From Tranzscheliella williamsii (Eukaryota > Basidiomycota > Ustilaginomycetes > Ustilaginales > Ustilaginaceae): a stretch of DNA of 64,000 nucleotides. A model generated the notes under the pieces. It worked only from the letters and a program-made list of their open reading frames with translations. It was not told where the DNA came from and did not search any database. Position 1 is the stretch's first letter. Each line of letters opens with the position of its first letter. A program made the position numbers and the translations under genes. This document shows, piece by piece, positions 10,129 through 18,240 of this stretch. The stretch is from positions 208,412 to 272,411 of the forward strand of contig JALBYF010000018.1 of assembly GCA_023212725.1 (NCBI GenBank), written 5' to 3'.

Positions 10129-10761
10129 TCAGTGCATCTCAAAGGAGAAACCCTGACGGGGCAGGTGGACCGGGGTAGATGAGAGAGGAGATTGCGTGTC
10201 GATAGGTGGTGCATAGGGCGAGGTGGTCAGCAGCAGCCTGGTAGGAAGCGGCGGGCGAGAGGGCGTTGCACTTACGTCCACGACCTCGTAGTCGGCTAGC
10301 GTAATGTGATCCTTGTATACTGTGTACCACTTTTTCAGAATGATCTGCAACAAGCGACGGTAGGAAGAGACTAGCTTTGGTCAATGGCACTGGTCGGGCT
10401 TACCCTCAGGTACGGGGCTTTTGACTTACCTTTTGGGGAGGCGTCCCAGTCTGCGCGGCGATGAGCTTTTTGAGGTCTCCAATGGTGTCTTCCGGGCTGC
10501 ACTTGACTCGAACTGTGGTACGCAGGGCATAGTAAGCAAGCGAAGAGAATACAAACATTGTCAAGGGCCGTCAGCGTCCAGACTAGGAATCGCGCGGGGA
10601 AGCTGGGCGGGTCCTTTGCGCAGAGTGGCTTGCTTGTCCACATGCACAAGCATTATCGTGCCAACGCAGGCGAATCCAGGGCGCCTCTACTCTGACGAGG
10701 AATCGATCTGCTCACCTTTCCTCCCAAGCCTGTCGTTCGCTAGCACTTCCATCATCGGCAT
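10129..10761 (-). CDS. HUB1: ubiquitin-like splicing modifier Hub1/UBL5
   Basis: Four exons (10761-10716, 10512-10430, 10344-10276, 10152-10129) give 73 residues, the usual length for Hub1. The beta-grasp signature is clear: [34 protein letters not shown], then [21 protein letters not shown]. Hub1 binds spliceosomal Snu66 and affects 5' splice-site choice; it is not conjugated like ubiquitin. The C-terminus here reads DGFSFEMH and stops, without the paired tyrosines (LYY or MYY) usual in this protein. The last exon supplies all of this tail after a GTAAGT intron with a CCGTCAG acceptor. The start could be either of two nearby ATGs (MPMMEV or MMEV). Confidence 0.92.
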
Positions 10762-10868
10762 TGTCGCAGGGTACCTGTCAAGAGGCCGACCGAGAAAAAG
10801 GGATGGTGGTTGAGGTGCAACTTCTATCCTTCCTCCACCTTTGCTTCTGTATGCCGCCAAAAATAAAA

Positions 10869-10976
10869 AGTGGAAGGTGGGAATCGAACCCACGACCTCA
10901 AGATGTTTCTAGGGCGCCGTTCAGGAAGTTTCCAGATACGTTGCAATCTCACGCCAAACCACTAAGCCTCTCCCAC
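10869..10976 (-). tRNA. tRNA-Cys: tRNA-Cys(GCA) with intron
   Basis: On the minus strand, acceptor GTGGGAG pairs with CTTCCAC and the discriminator is T, the tRNA-Cys identity base. The T-arm is GTGGG-TTCGATT-CCCAC. Anticodon GCA is at 10944-10942 in loop TTGCAA, with stem TGAGA/TCTTG. A 36-nt intron (10940-10905) sits after the base 3' of the anticodon. A T-rich run follows the 3' end. Confidence 0.9.
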
Positions 10977-11353
10977 TGTACGAAGGTGCACGCTTGTTCC
11001 AGACGGCAAGCGCTTGCTTCTATATCCTTTCTGCTTTCTACGCGGATGCTCGATGCAAAGCGTCTATTCTGAGGCGAGATGGTTGGATGTGATGTATTCC
11101 AGCATATGTACGCATAGCCTAAACTCAGCCGTATGAGCCTAAACTCAGCCTCGATCCAGTTCAACTTTCTCGCCTCACCGCACCGCTAACAGTAAAGATA
11201 AGGACAGGAGCAGCAGCGCAGGTAACGGCATCTTTCAGTCGAAGGAGAACAGCGTCTGCGTGCCCTCTGTACTTTGGCACTACCACCATCTCCTCGTTAC
11301 TGCCCATTCACCTCTTCACCACAACTGCGCAGTGGGAAAAAGTGTCAGTCAAA
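10977..11353. other. intergenic/5' leader of the roadblock gene
   Basis: No gene is seen in these 377 bp. They lie between the divergent tRNA-Cys and roadblock genes; a direct repeat of about 14 bp (GCCTAAACTCAGCC) is at 11117-11148. Confidence 0.4.
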
Positions 11354-12077
11354 ATGGTAAGCTCGTGCCCGACGTGGTTGCCGCGGAGAGGCTAGTCAGT
11401 GATGCTGACACTGACTGCGGCGTGCACGGCAGACGGAAGCACATCCCCATATCTCTATCGAGTCGACGCCTCACAAGCCACGGCCTCTGTCGTCCAGCCC
11501 AATGTCGCCTGACCGCAAGAGTCCCATGCCCCCCTGCTCGGCCTCCACGGTGAGCCCACCGGCAGAGATCGAGGCTACGCTGACCAGGCTCACCGCACAC
11601 CAAGGCGTACTCGGCTGTCTCGTGCTCTCGAGGAACGACGGTCTAGTCATCCGAAGCGGTGGACAGATGTTCGACCCCTCTGGACCGGGCGCGACAGAAA
11701 GGGCCGACGTGCTCAAGAAGGTCGTCAAACTTGTCAAATCCACCGTCACCAACCTGAGCGACGACGTCAAGTCGCTGGATGATACGGTAAGCTTGCTCCT
11801 ATCCGCTCCACTCGACCCTATTGCAGATTGCTTGTGCTGATCACGGACCCCCACCCTTGTGCTATCTGTATACGGCATGCTAGGACGAACTGGGCTTTCT
11901 CCGTATTCGAAGCAAGAAATACGAGATCATGATCACGCCCAACGACAAGTATCTCCTGGTCGTTCTGCAGGTATGTTCCCTACCCTCTTCCTGGTCCTTC
12001 CATCCCTGAGCACGCTCGATGTCTAACAGCACACCTTTCGCTTATGGCCATGATAGGATCCCACGGCGTCTGAATAA
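11354..12077 (+). CDS. dynein light chain, roadblock/LC7 family
   Basis: Four exons (11354-11356, 11433-11786, 11884-11970, 12057-12077) encode 154 residues. The first coding exon is only ATG, followed by GTAAGC; the second begins [13 protein letters not shown]. The roadblock fold starts near residue 48 ([24 protein letters not shown]) and ends [31 protein letters not shown], closely matching animal DYNLRB. A Ser/Pro-rich N-terminal extension of about 45 residues is extra compared with the ~96-residue animal protein. The protein would be a cytoplasmic dynein subunit that dimerises on the intermediate chain. If the ATG-only exon is wrong, an internal ATG at 11502 keeps the domain intact. Confidence 0.88.
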
Positions 12078-12166
12078 GTATCATCGCAGACCATCGTCCT
12101 GCTGAATGGCTAGTCATCGCCCTTGACTGCCGCCTCCATTGTCGCTTCCAGCGGCCAAGGCATGCC

Positions 12167-12600
12167 TTAGGTATACCCCTTGTTTTGTCCCTCTGCCGCT
12201 CTTGTCTCGTCCTTTGTATTATTCGCTGCATCCAGCTTTGCAATCAACTCTTCCGCTTTCAGACGATGCCGAAAGATCTCTGCATCAGTCAAAAGGAATC
12301 TAGCATGGCCATCAGCTATCTGTAGGTCTTTTTATCATCACCGCGATACCTGTACTCCTTACCTTGGCCGTCAAGATGGAGGACGGGGATGTCGTACTGA
12401 TATCTGCGTCTCCAGTGATGCACGTCCTGCAGCGAGTCGTCGCGGATATTGTATGTTTGCAGCTGAATTGGATGCGAGCGAGCCGCCTTTTGGATTTCGA
12501 GCTTCATGACGTCGCAGAGCTGGCAGTCGGTGCCTGTATACAGCATAAGCTGTGCGGGCCGCTGCTTGGCCGCTTGGCGCAGAGCGAGGGCGACCTTCAT
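12167..12600 (-). CDS. glutaredoxin-like thioredoxin-fold protein (DUF836/YDR286C type)
   Basis: Two exons (12600-12363, 12315-12167) with a 47-nt intron give 128 residues. The fold shows LMLYTGTDCQLCDVMK with a CxxC (Cys26-Gln-Leu-Cys29), then QTYNIRDD, YDIPVLHLDG (the cis-Pro IPVL typical of glutaredoxins) and a helical C-terminus. This matches the glutaredoxin-like DUF836 family, whose role is poorly known; the CxxC suggests dithiol redox chemistry or cluster binding. The acceptor chosen (GATAG) is the only one of two adjacent AGs that avoids an immediate stop. It is divergent from the next gene with a very short gap. Confidence 0.8.
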
Positions 12601-12851
12601 TGCTTTGCCTCGCTGGATCAAGCGCGGCGAGAGAGATGGTCAACCGCACCTACCCTGTCTGCGAGTCTTACAACCTACTAAATCGCTTCGCAAGCATACA
12701 TAATCCGGCATCGGGTTTCGGGCAAGTTAGCGCACGACAGCGGCCGACTTTTGGCCAGAGCCAGAACCCCTCCCCCCCCCCCTCCGCAACCATCCTCGGG
12801 CCGGCCTCTGCAGGTAGCGACCGTGACCGGCCGTCACATCGGCATCAAAGC

Positions 12852-15689
12852 ATGCCACATCCAGCTGCTGAGCATCCAGCTGATGTATTCCCTTCCCAGC
12901 TGGACGAGATGCTCCACCACCACCAGCCGCCTACTTCGACCAACCTGGCCTTAGATTCCTCCCCAGAAGATGCCGCATCTTCAAACATACCAGCGGCGGA
13001 TAGGAAGCGCAAGAGGTCATTCAGGTCCGGCGATGAGCACAGAAGTGATCACACGTCCAGCCAATCCGCTGGTATTTATGTAGATATACCGGAGCCATCA
13101 TCGTCCGCCATGGCCGCTTTCCGCGCTGCCCGCCAGCATGACGACTTTTCGTCCCAGGCCTCGCTGCCGGCTTCCCTTTTCCAGCCGCAAAGCACGGACG
13201 ACAATTCGTCTTCCAGGCTGTCTGCCCTCAAGCCTCTGCCCGTTATACCTGTCCAGGCATTCGAGCCCTTCCTGGATGATACCACGGGTATGGATCTGGA
13301 TGTCGCCCCCTCCCGGCTTCCGGCCTCTTCTCGCTCTGGTTACAACCGTGAAGGCAGCTCGCCTGTCGAATCTTTTACCCCTACAGACACTGCAGAAGCT
13401 TCTCGGGCCTTTCTCCCGCCGTCACATCACCACATGCTCGTCGAAGACGTTCCGCGCATCGGTGGTTGGCTTCTCCCACCTTTAACGGAAGAAAACCGAG
13501 CAGCGCCGCCGGACTACAGCTCTCAGCTGGTTCTTAGCCAGATACCCTTCTTGGACGAGACCGAGGAGCTTGATGACGTTTCGCCATGTCGGGTCCATCC
13601 TTTCCAGCCTTCTCAAGTGGCGGCTCTGGCGTCTCAGCCGTCGCCGACCCTTGAGAGACAGACTAGAATGCGTGCAGACACCCCTAAAGAGTCAACGCCG
13701 ACTCGCCACCCGAGCGACCCGAGGCCAGAGCCACCCAGCCAGCTTATACCCTCGCAGCCTCCTGTTCCGTCACCCAGTCTAGTCCTACCGCTTACCGCCG
13801 TCGACAACAACGCCAGTGACCTCGGGCCGATAACTGAACCTGTCCATCTCCCCGCTGAGACTTCTGCGGCGGCGGCTCCCACTGTTGCTCAGGACATCAC
13901 TGATTCGTCAGGTTCGGCCTCGTCGCTGGGCTGGCCCGCGCTTCCCCGACGGGAGATCATCGAATTGGTCCATCGATCCCCCCATATTCCTGCCTTTCTC
14001 AAGGAAGAGGTGGAGCGCTTCATCGTTCGGTCCAAACGTGCCACATCCATGTCGCAGGGTTCGGGGACGCAGTCCCAACAGCACCCTCCATCGCGTAGGC
14101 CGAACTCACAGCTCCAGTCCCCGTCGCAAGTTCTGTCAGACTCTCAGTCCAAATCGCGCTCCAACGACGACTCGGAGACTCAGGAGGACAACTACCTCCG
14201 CACTAAAAAGCTGTGGTGCATGGATCTGCTCATCACTTCTGCAGACACCCACCCGACAGGGCTGCGAGGAGTGGCCGGTGAGCTCGTCCAACGTATGACG
14301 CAAAGCCAGCCCTCTGGCTCCGGTCAGGCCAGAGCCATCGTGCTGTTGGTCGACACGCTCAGATCCACCTTTGATGTGCAGGAGCTCGAGGATAACCTGG
14401 CGGAGATCCTGCGCAAGGATCGCCGGTACAGCGCCTGGTACGACTGCAATGGCAGGAAGTGGGGTTTGCAAAGAGATCCACCGGCGCCAACGGCTGCCGC
14501 TGCCGAAGCCGAACGGCAGGAGGAGGCGGAAGCGGACACTGTGCGACTGCGTGTCAAGCTGGAGCAGGTGCAAAAGGAGCTGGAGCAGGTGGTGGAGCAG
14601 AAGTCGGCGGCGGAGAAGGAGCGCGATGAGGTGCGCGAGCAGCATGACTTTGTACGTACACTGTACGACCGGGCGTCTGCCTCTGCGAGCGCTGCGCAGG
14701 CGGAGGCGAGCGCGGCGAGGGCGCGCGTCGAGCTGCTCGAGAGACAGCTGGACGAGGGTCTGGAGCTGCACCACGCGATGACCGAGACGGCGGTGAGCCG
14801 GTGGAAGAAGGAGGTGCAGGCGGTGCGTCGGCAGCTCGACTTTCTGCAGCAGCAGGCCGAGGCGAGCGACGGTGACGAGGTGCGGCGAAAAGCGGCGCTG
14901 TGGGATGCATACCAGCAGCAAGAACGCGACCACGAGCGCGCGCGCCAGGAGCGCATCGCTGCGAACGAAGCCAAGCGGCGCCACATGCACCACACCCTCG
15001 ACGGCGCGCAAGGTGCCGACGGGCTGGGGCCGTTCAGTGGGCCGTTGAGCCGGGCGGAAGCGGAGGCTGTGGCAGGTCAGGACGCCGGCATGTACGACGC
15101 TGCCGCCCGCGGAGCCAGTCCTGCTGATGAGATGGATGAGCTGGCCGCGCTGGCGCGCGAGGCCGCCGAAGCCGGCGACGGGGCGCTTGACCTCTCGCCG
15201 CCCGAATCCGACGGCGGAGAGACGCGCCGGCCGCGCCGCGCGCGGCGTGCCGCAGCGTCCCCCTCTGCATCGGGCGCAAGCCACCGGCCGCCAGCCACGG
15301 CCGAGGCGGCGGCACTCCAGGTGGCCGCCGCCAACCTGGCCACCGCCAACGCACTGGAGGACTCGCGACAGGACCTGGAGGACCAGTTCGCAGCATTCGC
15401 GCCCCACGCCGGCCCCACACTGGACTCGCTGCACCCGGCCGCCCCGTCGTCCGTCCCCTCGTCGCCAAGAATCATGCTCGACACCTCGTCGCTCCCCTCG
15501 CAGCACATGGCGCCCGAGGAAATGCTCGACCCCGTCTCGCCCTCCTTCGCCGAGCTCGGCCAGTGGACCTCCCTCCCCCCCCTCCCCCCGCCCTACCCGT
15601 CCCAGTCGCTCCTCGAAAGCAGCTCCACCAACGCCACCCACGACCCCAACACCGACGAGTCCAGCTTTCAACCCTACACACAGCCATGA
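12852..15689 (+). CDS. large Ser/Pro-rich coiled-coil protein, function unknown
   Basis: Intronless; 945 residues from ATG 12852. The frame is also open upstream to ATG 12636, which would add 72 residues but would begin 36 bp from the divergent glutaredoxin-like start and include a C-rich tract; I prefer 12852. The first ~440 residues are low-complexity (Ser, Pro, His). A compact predicted domain follows at about residues 455-540, from NYLRTKKLWCMDLLIT through RAIVLLVDTLRSTFDVQELEDNLAEIL to YSAWYDCNGRKWG. A long coiled coil comes next (RLRVKLEQVQKELEQVVEQK onward, about residues 560-710), then an Ala-rich GC-rich tail. I do not recognise the central domain. The order disordered head, small domain, coiled coil suggests a scaffold or chromosome/cytoskeleton-associated protein, which is inference. 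Confidence 0.7.
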   Translation: MPHPAAEHPADVFPSQLDEMLHHHQPPTSTNLALDSSPEDAASSNIPAADRKRKRSFRSGDEHRSDHTSSQSAGIYVDIPEPSSSAMAAFRAARQHDDFSSQASLPASLFQPQSTDDNSSSRLSALKPLPVIPVQAFEPFLDDTTGMDLDVAPSRLPASSRSGYNREGSSPVESFTPTDTAEASRAFLPPSHHHMLVEDVPRIGGWLLPPLTEENRAAPPDYSSQLVLSQIPFLDETEELDDVSPCRVHPFQPSQVAALASQPSPTLERQTRMRADTPKESTPTRHPSDPRPEPPSQLIPSQPPVPSPSLVLPLTAVDNNASDLGPITEPVHLPAETSAAAAPTVAQDITDSSGSASSLGWPALPRREIIELVHRSPHIPAFLKEEVERFIVRSKRATSMSQGSGTQSQQHPPSRRPNSQLQSPSQVLSDSQSKSRSNDDSETQEDNYLRTKKLWCMDLLITSADTHPTGLRGVAGELVQRMTQSQPSGSGQARAIVLLVDTLRSTFDVQELEDNLAEILRKDRRYSAWYDCNGRKWGLQRDPPAPTAAAAEAERQEEAEADTVRLRVKLEQVQKELEQVVEQKSAAEKERDEVREQHDFVRTLYDRASASASAAQAEASAARARVELLERQLDEGLELHHAMTETAVSRWKKEVQAVRRQLDFLQQQAEASDGDEVRRKAALWDAYQQQERDHERARQERIAANEAKRRHMHHTLDGAQGADGLGPFSGPLSRAEAEAVAGQDAGMYDAAARGASPADEMDELAALAREAAEAGDGALDLSPPESDGGETRRPRRARRAAASPSASGASHRPPATAEAAALQVAAANLATANALEDSRQDLEDQFAAFAPHAGPTLDSLHPAAPSSVPSSPRIMLDTSSLPSQHMAPEEMLDPVSPSFAELGQWTSLPPLPPPYPSQSLLESSSTNATHDPNTDESSFQPYTQP

Positions 15690-15950
15690 CCCCACCAGCT
15701 CGCGCGGCAGGGATGCCAGCAGCCTACACAATCGCTTCCGTTTTCGCCGTCACGCCCGCCAAGCACGAGGAATTGTGTATGTTGTACAATTAGATGATCC
15801 TAGCTCGAGGCTTGACCGCATCAGTCTCTACTACAATGTCTTGGCTCAAGTGTCTTTTAAAGTCGATGTGGTATGGGTGGGAGTATGCTGCGTGTTGCCG
15901 CGTGGGAATTAGCGACCCTTGCCAGCGAGATCGGTCGGCGGAAGGGGCGA

Positions 15951-17222
15951 TTATTTGCTGCTGCTCTTTTCCCTTTGCTGTTTGAAGTCGGCGATCCACT
16001 TCTGCTCAGCCTGGCCTTTGGGGAGGACGACGAGGGAGAGAATGCCGTCGCGCATGACCAAGCCGTCCCTGTCCTTGATCTTGTCGGCGCCGGCGGGGGC
16101 GTCCTGGAAGGCCTGGTCGATGACCTGGCGGAGCGAGAGCTTCTTGCCGATCTTGAGCAGGCGCTGTTTCTTGGTGGTTGCATAGACCTGCAGATTGGAC
16201 GCGTAGTACTCGGCCTGGGCGTCCCAGGGCAGCGAGCCCCGCGCCGTGTCGGGGAACATGGTCTCAATATACGTCCCAACGGGAGTGTCTTCGTGATAGT
16301 CCGAGACGAAATCGGACTGGGCATGCTGTGGATACATGAAAAAGACGGGGAAGACGACAGGCGTGCGGATAAAGTCCGGCGCTGTCCAACGGATGCTGGA
16401 ACCTACCAGAGGAATGTCGGCCGATGAGGACGGTGGGAGAGACTGGCTATCGAAGTGCGCCGGGCTCGGGTTGTCGGGCGGGCGTGGTGTGGTTTCGAGC
16501 CAGAGGCCGCGAACAATAAGCGCCTGCTTGAGTGCATGCTCGAGCTCCTTCTTGCGACGCTGCTGCTCTTGTTTCTTAGTCTCGGCGTCCTGGATTTGCT
16601 GTAGCCTAGCTTCTGCTTTCTGTCGGAGGTTCTTCATGGCCTGGTTGCTGTCGTTCAGACCAATGCCATGGTCGCAGCAGTCGATCGCTTCCACGCATTT
16701 GTCAAGCGCCAAGAGCGCCCGGGCTGCGCGGTAGAAGGCCTTGTCATTCTTCGGGTTGTAGCCCAACGCGGCCGACGTGTCCCGTAGGCAGCTGCCGTAG
16801 TTCTGCAGTTCCAGATGGCAGGCAGCGCGGTTAGCATGCAACGTTTCCAGCAGCTTGGTATCGGTCGGGTTGGCATCGATCGCCTGCGTATAGAAGCCTA
16901 GCGCTTCGCGGTAGCGCCTGGAAGTAAAGTAGTCATTCCCTTGCGACTTGAAGTTGGCCGCCACCTCGTTGGGATCGCCGTCGAAAGCCAGCGCTTGCAA
17001 TGCTTCCAGTGCTTCTTGGCTGGCCGAGTCTGCACCATCGGCGGGGAGGTCTTTCATGAAAAGGGGGACGGACTCCCACGTCTTGAGCGTCTCGTCGATA
17101 TTGCGCTCGCCAGGATGTCCATATGAGAAACCGGAACTGGGCTTGGACGTCGAAGTAGAGGCCGGAGCGCCACCCGAGGTTCCGGCCTTGTCGCCATCGG
17201 CTATGGGCTCAATCACAGCCAT
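15951..17222 (-). CDS. CNS1: Hsp90 co-chaperone Cns1/TTC4
   Basis: Intronless, 423 residues, start MAVIEPIADG. An N-terminal segment with LKTWESVPLFMKDLP (typical of Cns1/TTC4) precedes three TPRs at about residues 88-195: FKSQGNDYFTSRRYREALGF, LHANRAACHLELQNYGSCLR and AFYRAARALLALDKCVEAI. A basic linker and the C-terminal beta-rich wheel domain follow (FPVFFMYPQHAQSDFVSDY through WIADFKQQ). In yeast Cns1 is an essential Hsp90/Hsp70 co-chaperone needed for elongation factor eEF2 folding. A transposon is inserted 257 bp upstream of the start, so its promoter may be shortened. Confidence 0.9.
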   Translation of the reverse strand: MAVIEPIADGDKAGTSGGAPASTSTSKPSSGFSYGHPGERNIDETLKTWESVPLFMKDLPADGADSASQEALEALQALAFDGDPNEVAANFKSQGNDYFTSRRYREALGFYTQAIDANPTDTKLLETLHANRAACHLELQNYGSCLRDTSAALGYNPKNDKAFYRAARALLALDKCVEAIDCCDHGIGLNDSNQAMKNLRQKAEARLQQIQDAETKKQEQQRRKKELEHALKQALIVRGLWLETTPRPPDNPSPAHFDSQSLPPSSSADIPLVGSSIRWTAPDFIRTPVVFPVFFMYPQHAQSDFVSDYHEDTPVGTYIETMFPDTARGSLPWDAQAEYYASNLQVYATTKKQRLLKIGKKLSLRQVIDQAFQDAPAGADKIKDRDGLVMRDGILSLVVLPKGQAEQKWIADFKQQREKSSSK

Positions 17223-17828
17223 CTTAGCGGGGATCCTTCCTTGGAGCAAGTGGCACAATGATAACAGCTTGTGGTCAACGCTAGCTAGCAAGTGTGGAGG
17301 ATTTGGAGTGAACGCACAAAAATTCCAATTAGTCCTCACGGCTGGATTAAAGCTTCTCGCTGCGAATGCCGTGTCCCGAAGGCTCTCATGATTCACTACT
17401 CACTGACTGAGTCGAAGTCAGTACGTGTTTGTGACGCATGCTTGGTGATGATTACAGATGATTGTGGTAGTGTACATACACAACGTGAAAAGATAGATCT
17501 GTAAAATCTACAACAGGGCATAAGCAGAAGAGCTGCTTACGTGTCTCAACAGAGGTTTTATCCACTCAGAATGCTTAGCGTCCTGCTTGCTTTGGAACAG
17601 CCGATCTGTCGACCTGCTGTTGCGCACATGCAGGCGCTCTGCCTCACAATCTGGCTTTCGCTTAGAACAGATAGCATTCGTCGCGCGCACTATAATTACA
17701 TGATCGTGGGAGTTTTGCAGACGGCTCCTAGCCGTTGGAGCGGTCGGTTTGAGCGTTCACGACGGCCTTCGGCGATGATCCGATAAAAGAAGTCTTGCCG
17801 CGGGTCGAGTGCCGTCTTGTCAGTGTGA

Positions 17829-17960
17829 TTGAGGTGCTGTCTTGTTGTAGCGGTTGAGGTGCATGGCGGTTGAGATGCGCAGTGCTAGAGGTGCAGTGTG
17901 GCTGAGATGCTGCGCGGTTGAGAAACTGTTGGAGTGGTGAAGTGGTGCTTACTTGGGCTA
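17829..17960 (+). repeat. subterminal degenerate repeats in the transposon
   Basis: Imperfect copies of GGTTGAGRTGC and relatives recur about every 20-30 bp (ATTGAGGTGC, GGTTGAGGTGC, GGTTGAGATGC, GGCTGAGATGC, GGTTGAGAAAC). Subterminal repeats bound by an element-encoded protein are typical of CACTA transposons; that role here is inferred. Confidence 0.6.
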
Positions 17961-18158
17961 TCGGCAGTGCTCCGAACGAAAGAAGCCTTGATACGAGTGA
18001 AGCGCCGTCTTGCTGGTGTGGTTGAAGCGCTGTTGGAGCGGTGCAGTTGAGTCGTTACCTTGACGTCTGTGTTGCTGGCTCGCCCGCGGTTGGGCTGCTG
18101 TTGTCAACGTTGCTTGAAGCAGCGAGCGTTGAGGCAGTCTTGATGCCTGTCGAAGAAA

Positions 18159-18164
18159 TATAAA
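18159..18164 (+). promoter_or_regulatory. TATA box of transposon gene A
   Basis: TATAAA stands 77 nt before the final base ahead of the ATG at 18241, in otherwise GC-rich subterminal DNA, a plausible core promoter for this gene. Confidence 0.5.
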
Positions 18165-18240
18165 GAGAGGGGTTAGTACGGCCCATCGCTTCGTCCATCA
18201 GTCACCTTGATTGTACATTTCCATCCCTGCCAGCATAAAG

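Noticed and set aside
12636..12851. Extending the coiled-coil gene to ATG 12636
   Set aside because: It would leave only 36 bp to the divergent gene and include a C-homopolymer tract typical of leaders. Possible but less likely.
14136..15731. 531-codon minus-strand open frame opposite the coiled-coil gene
   Set aside because: It is the antisense shadow of a GC-rich coding region; the plus strand has the coherent coiled coil.
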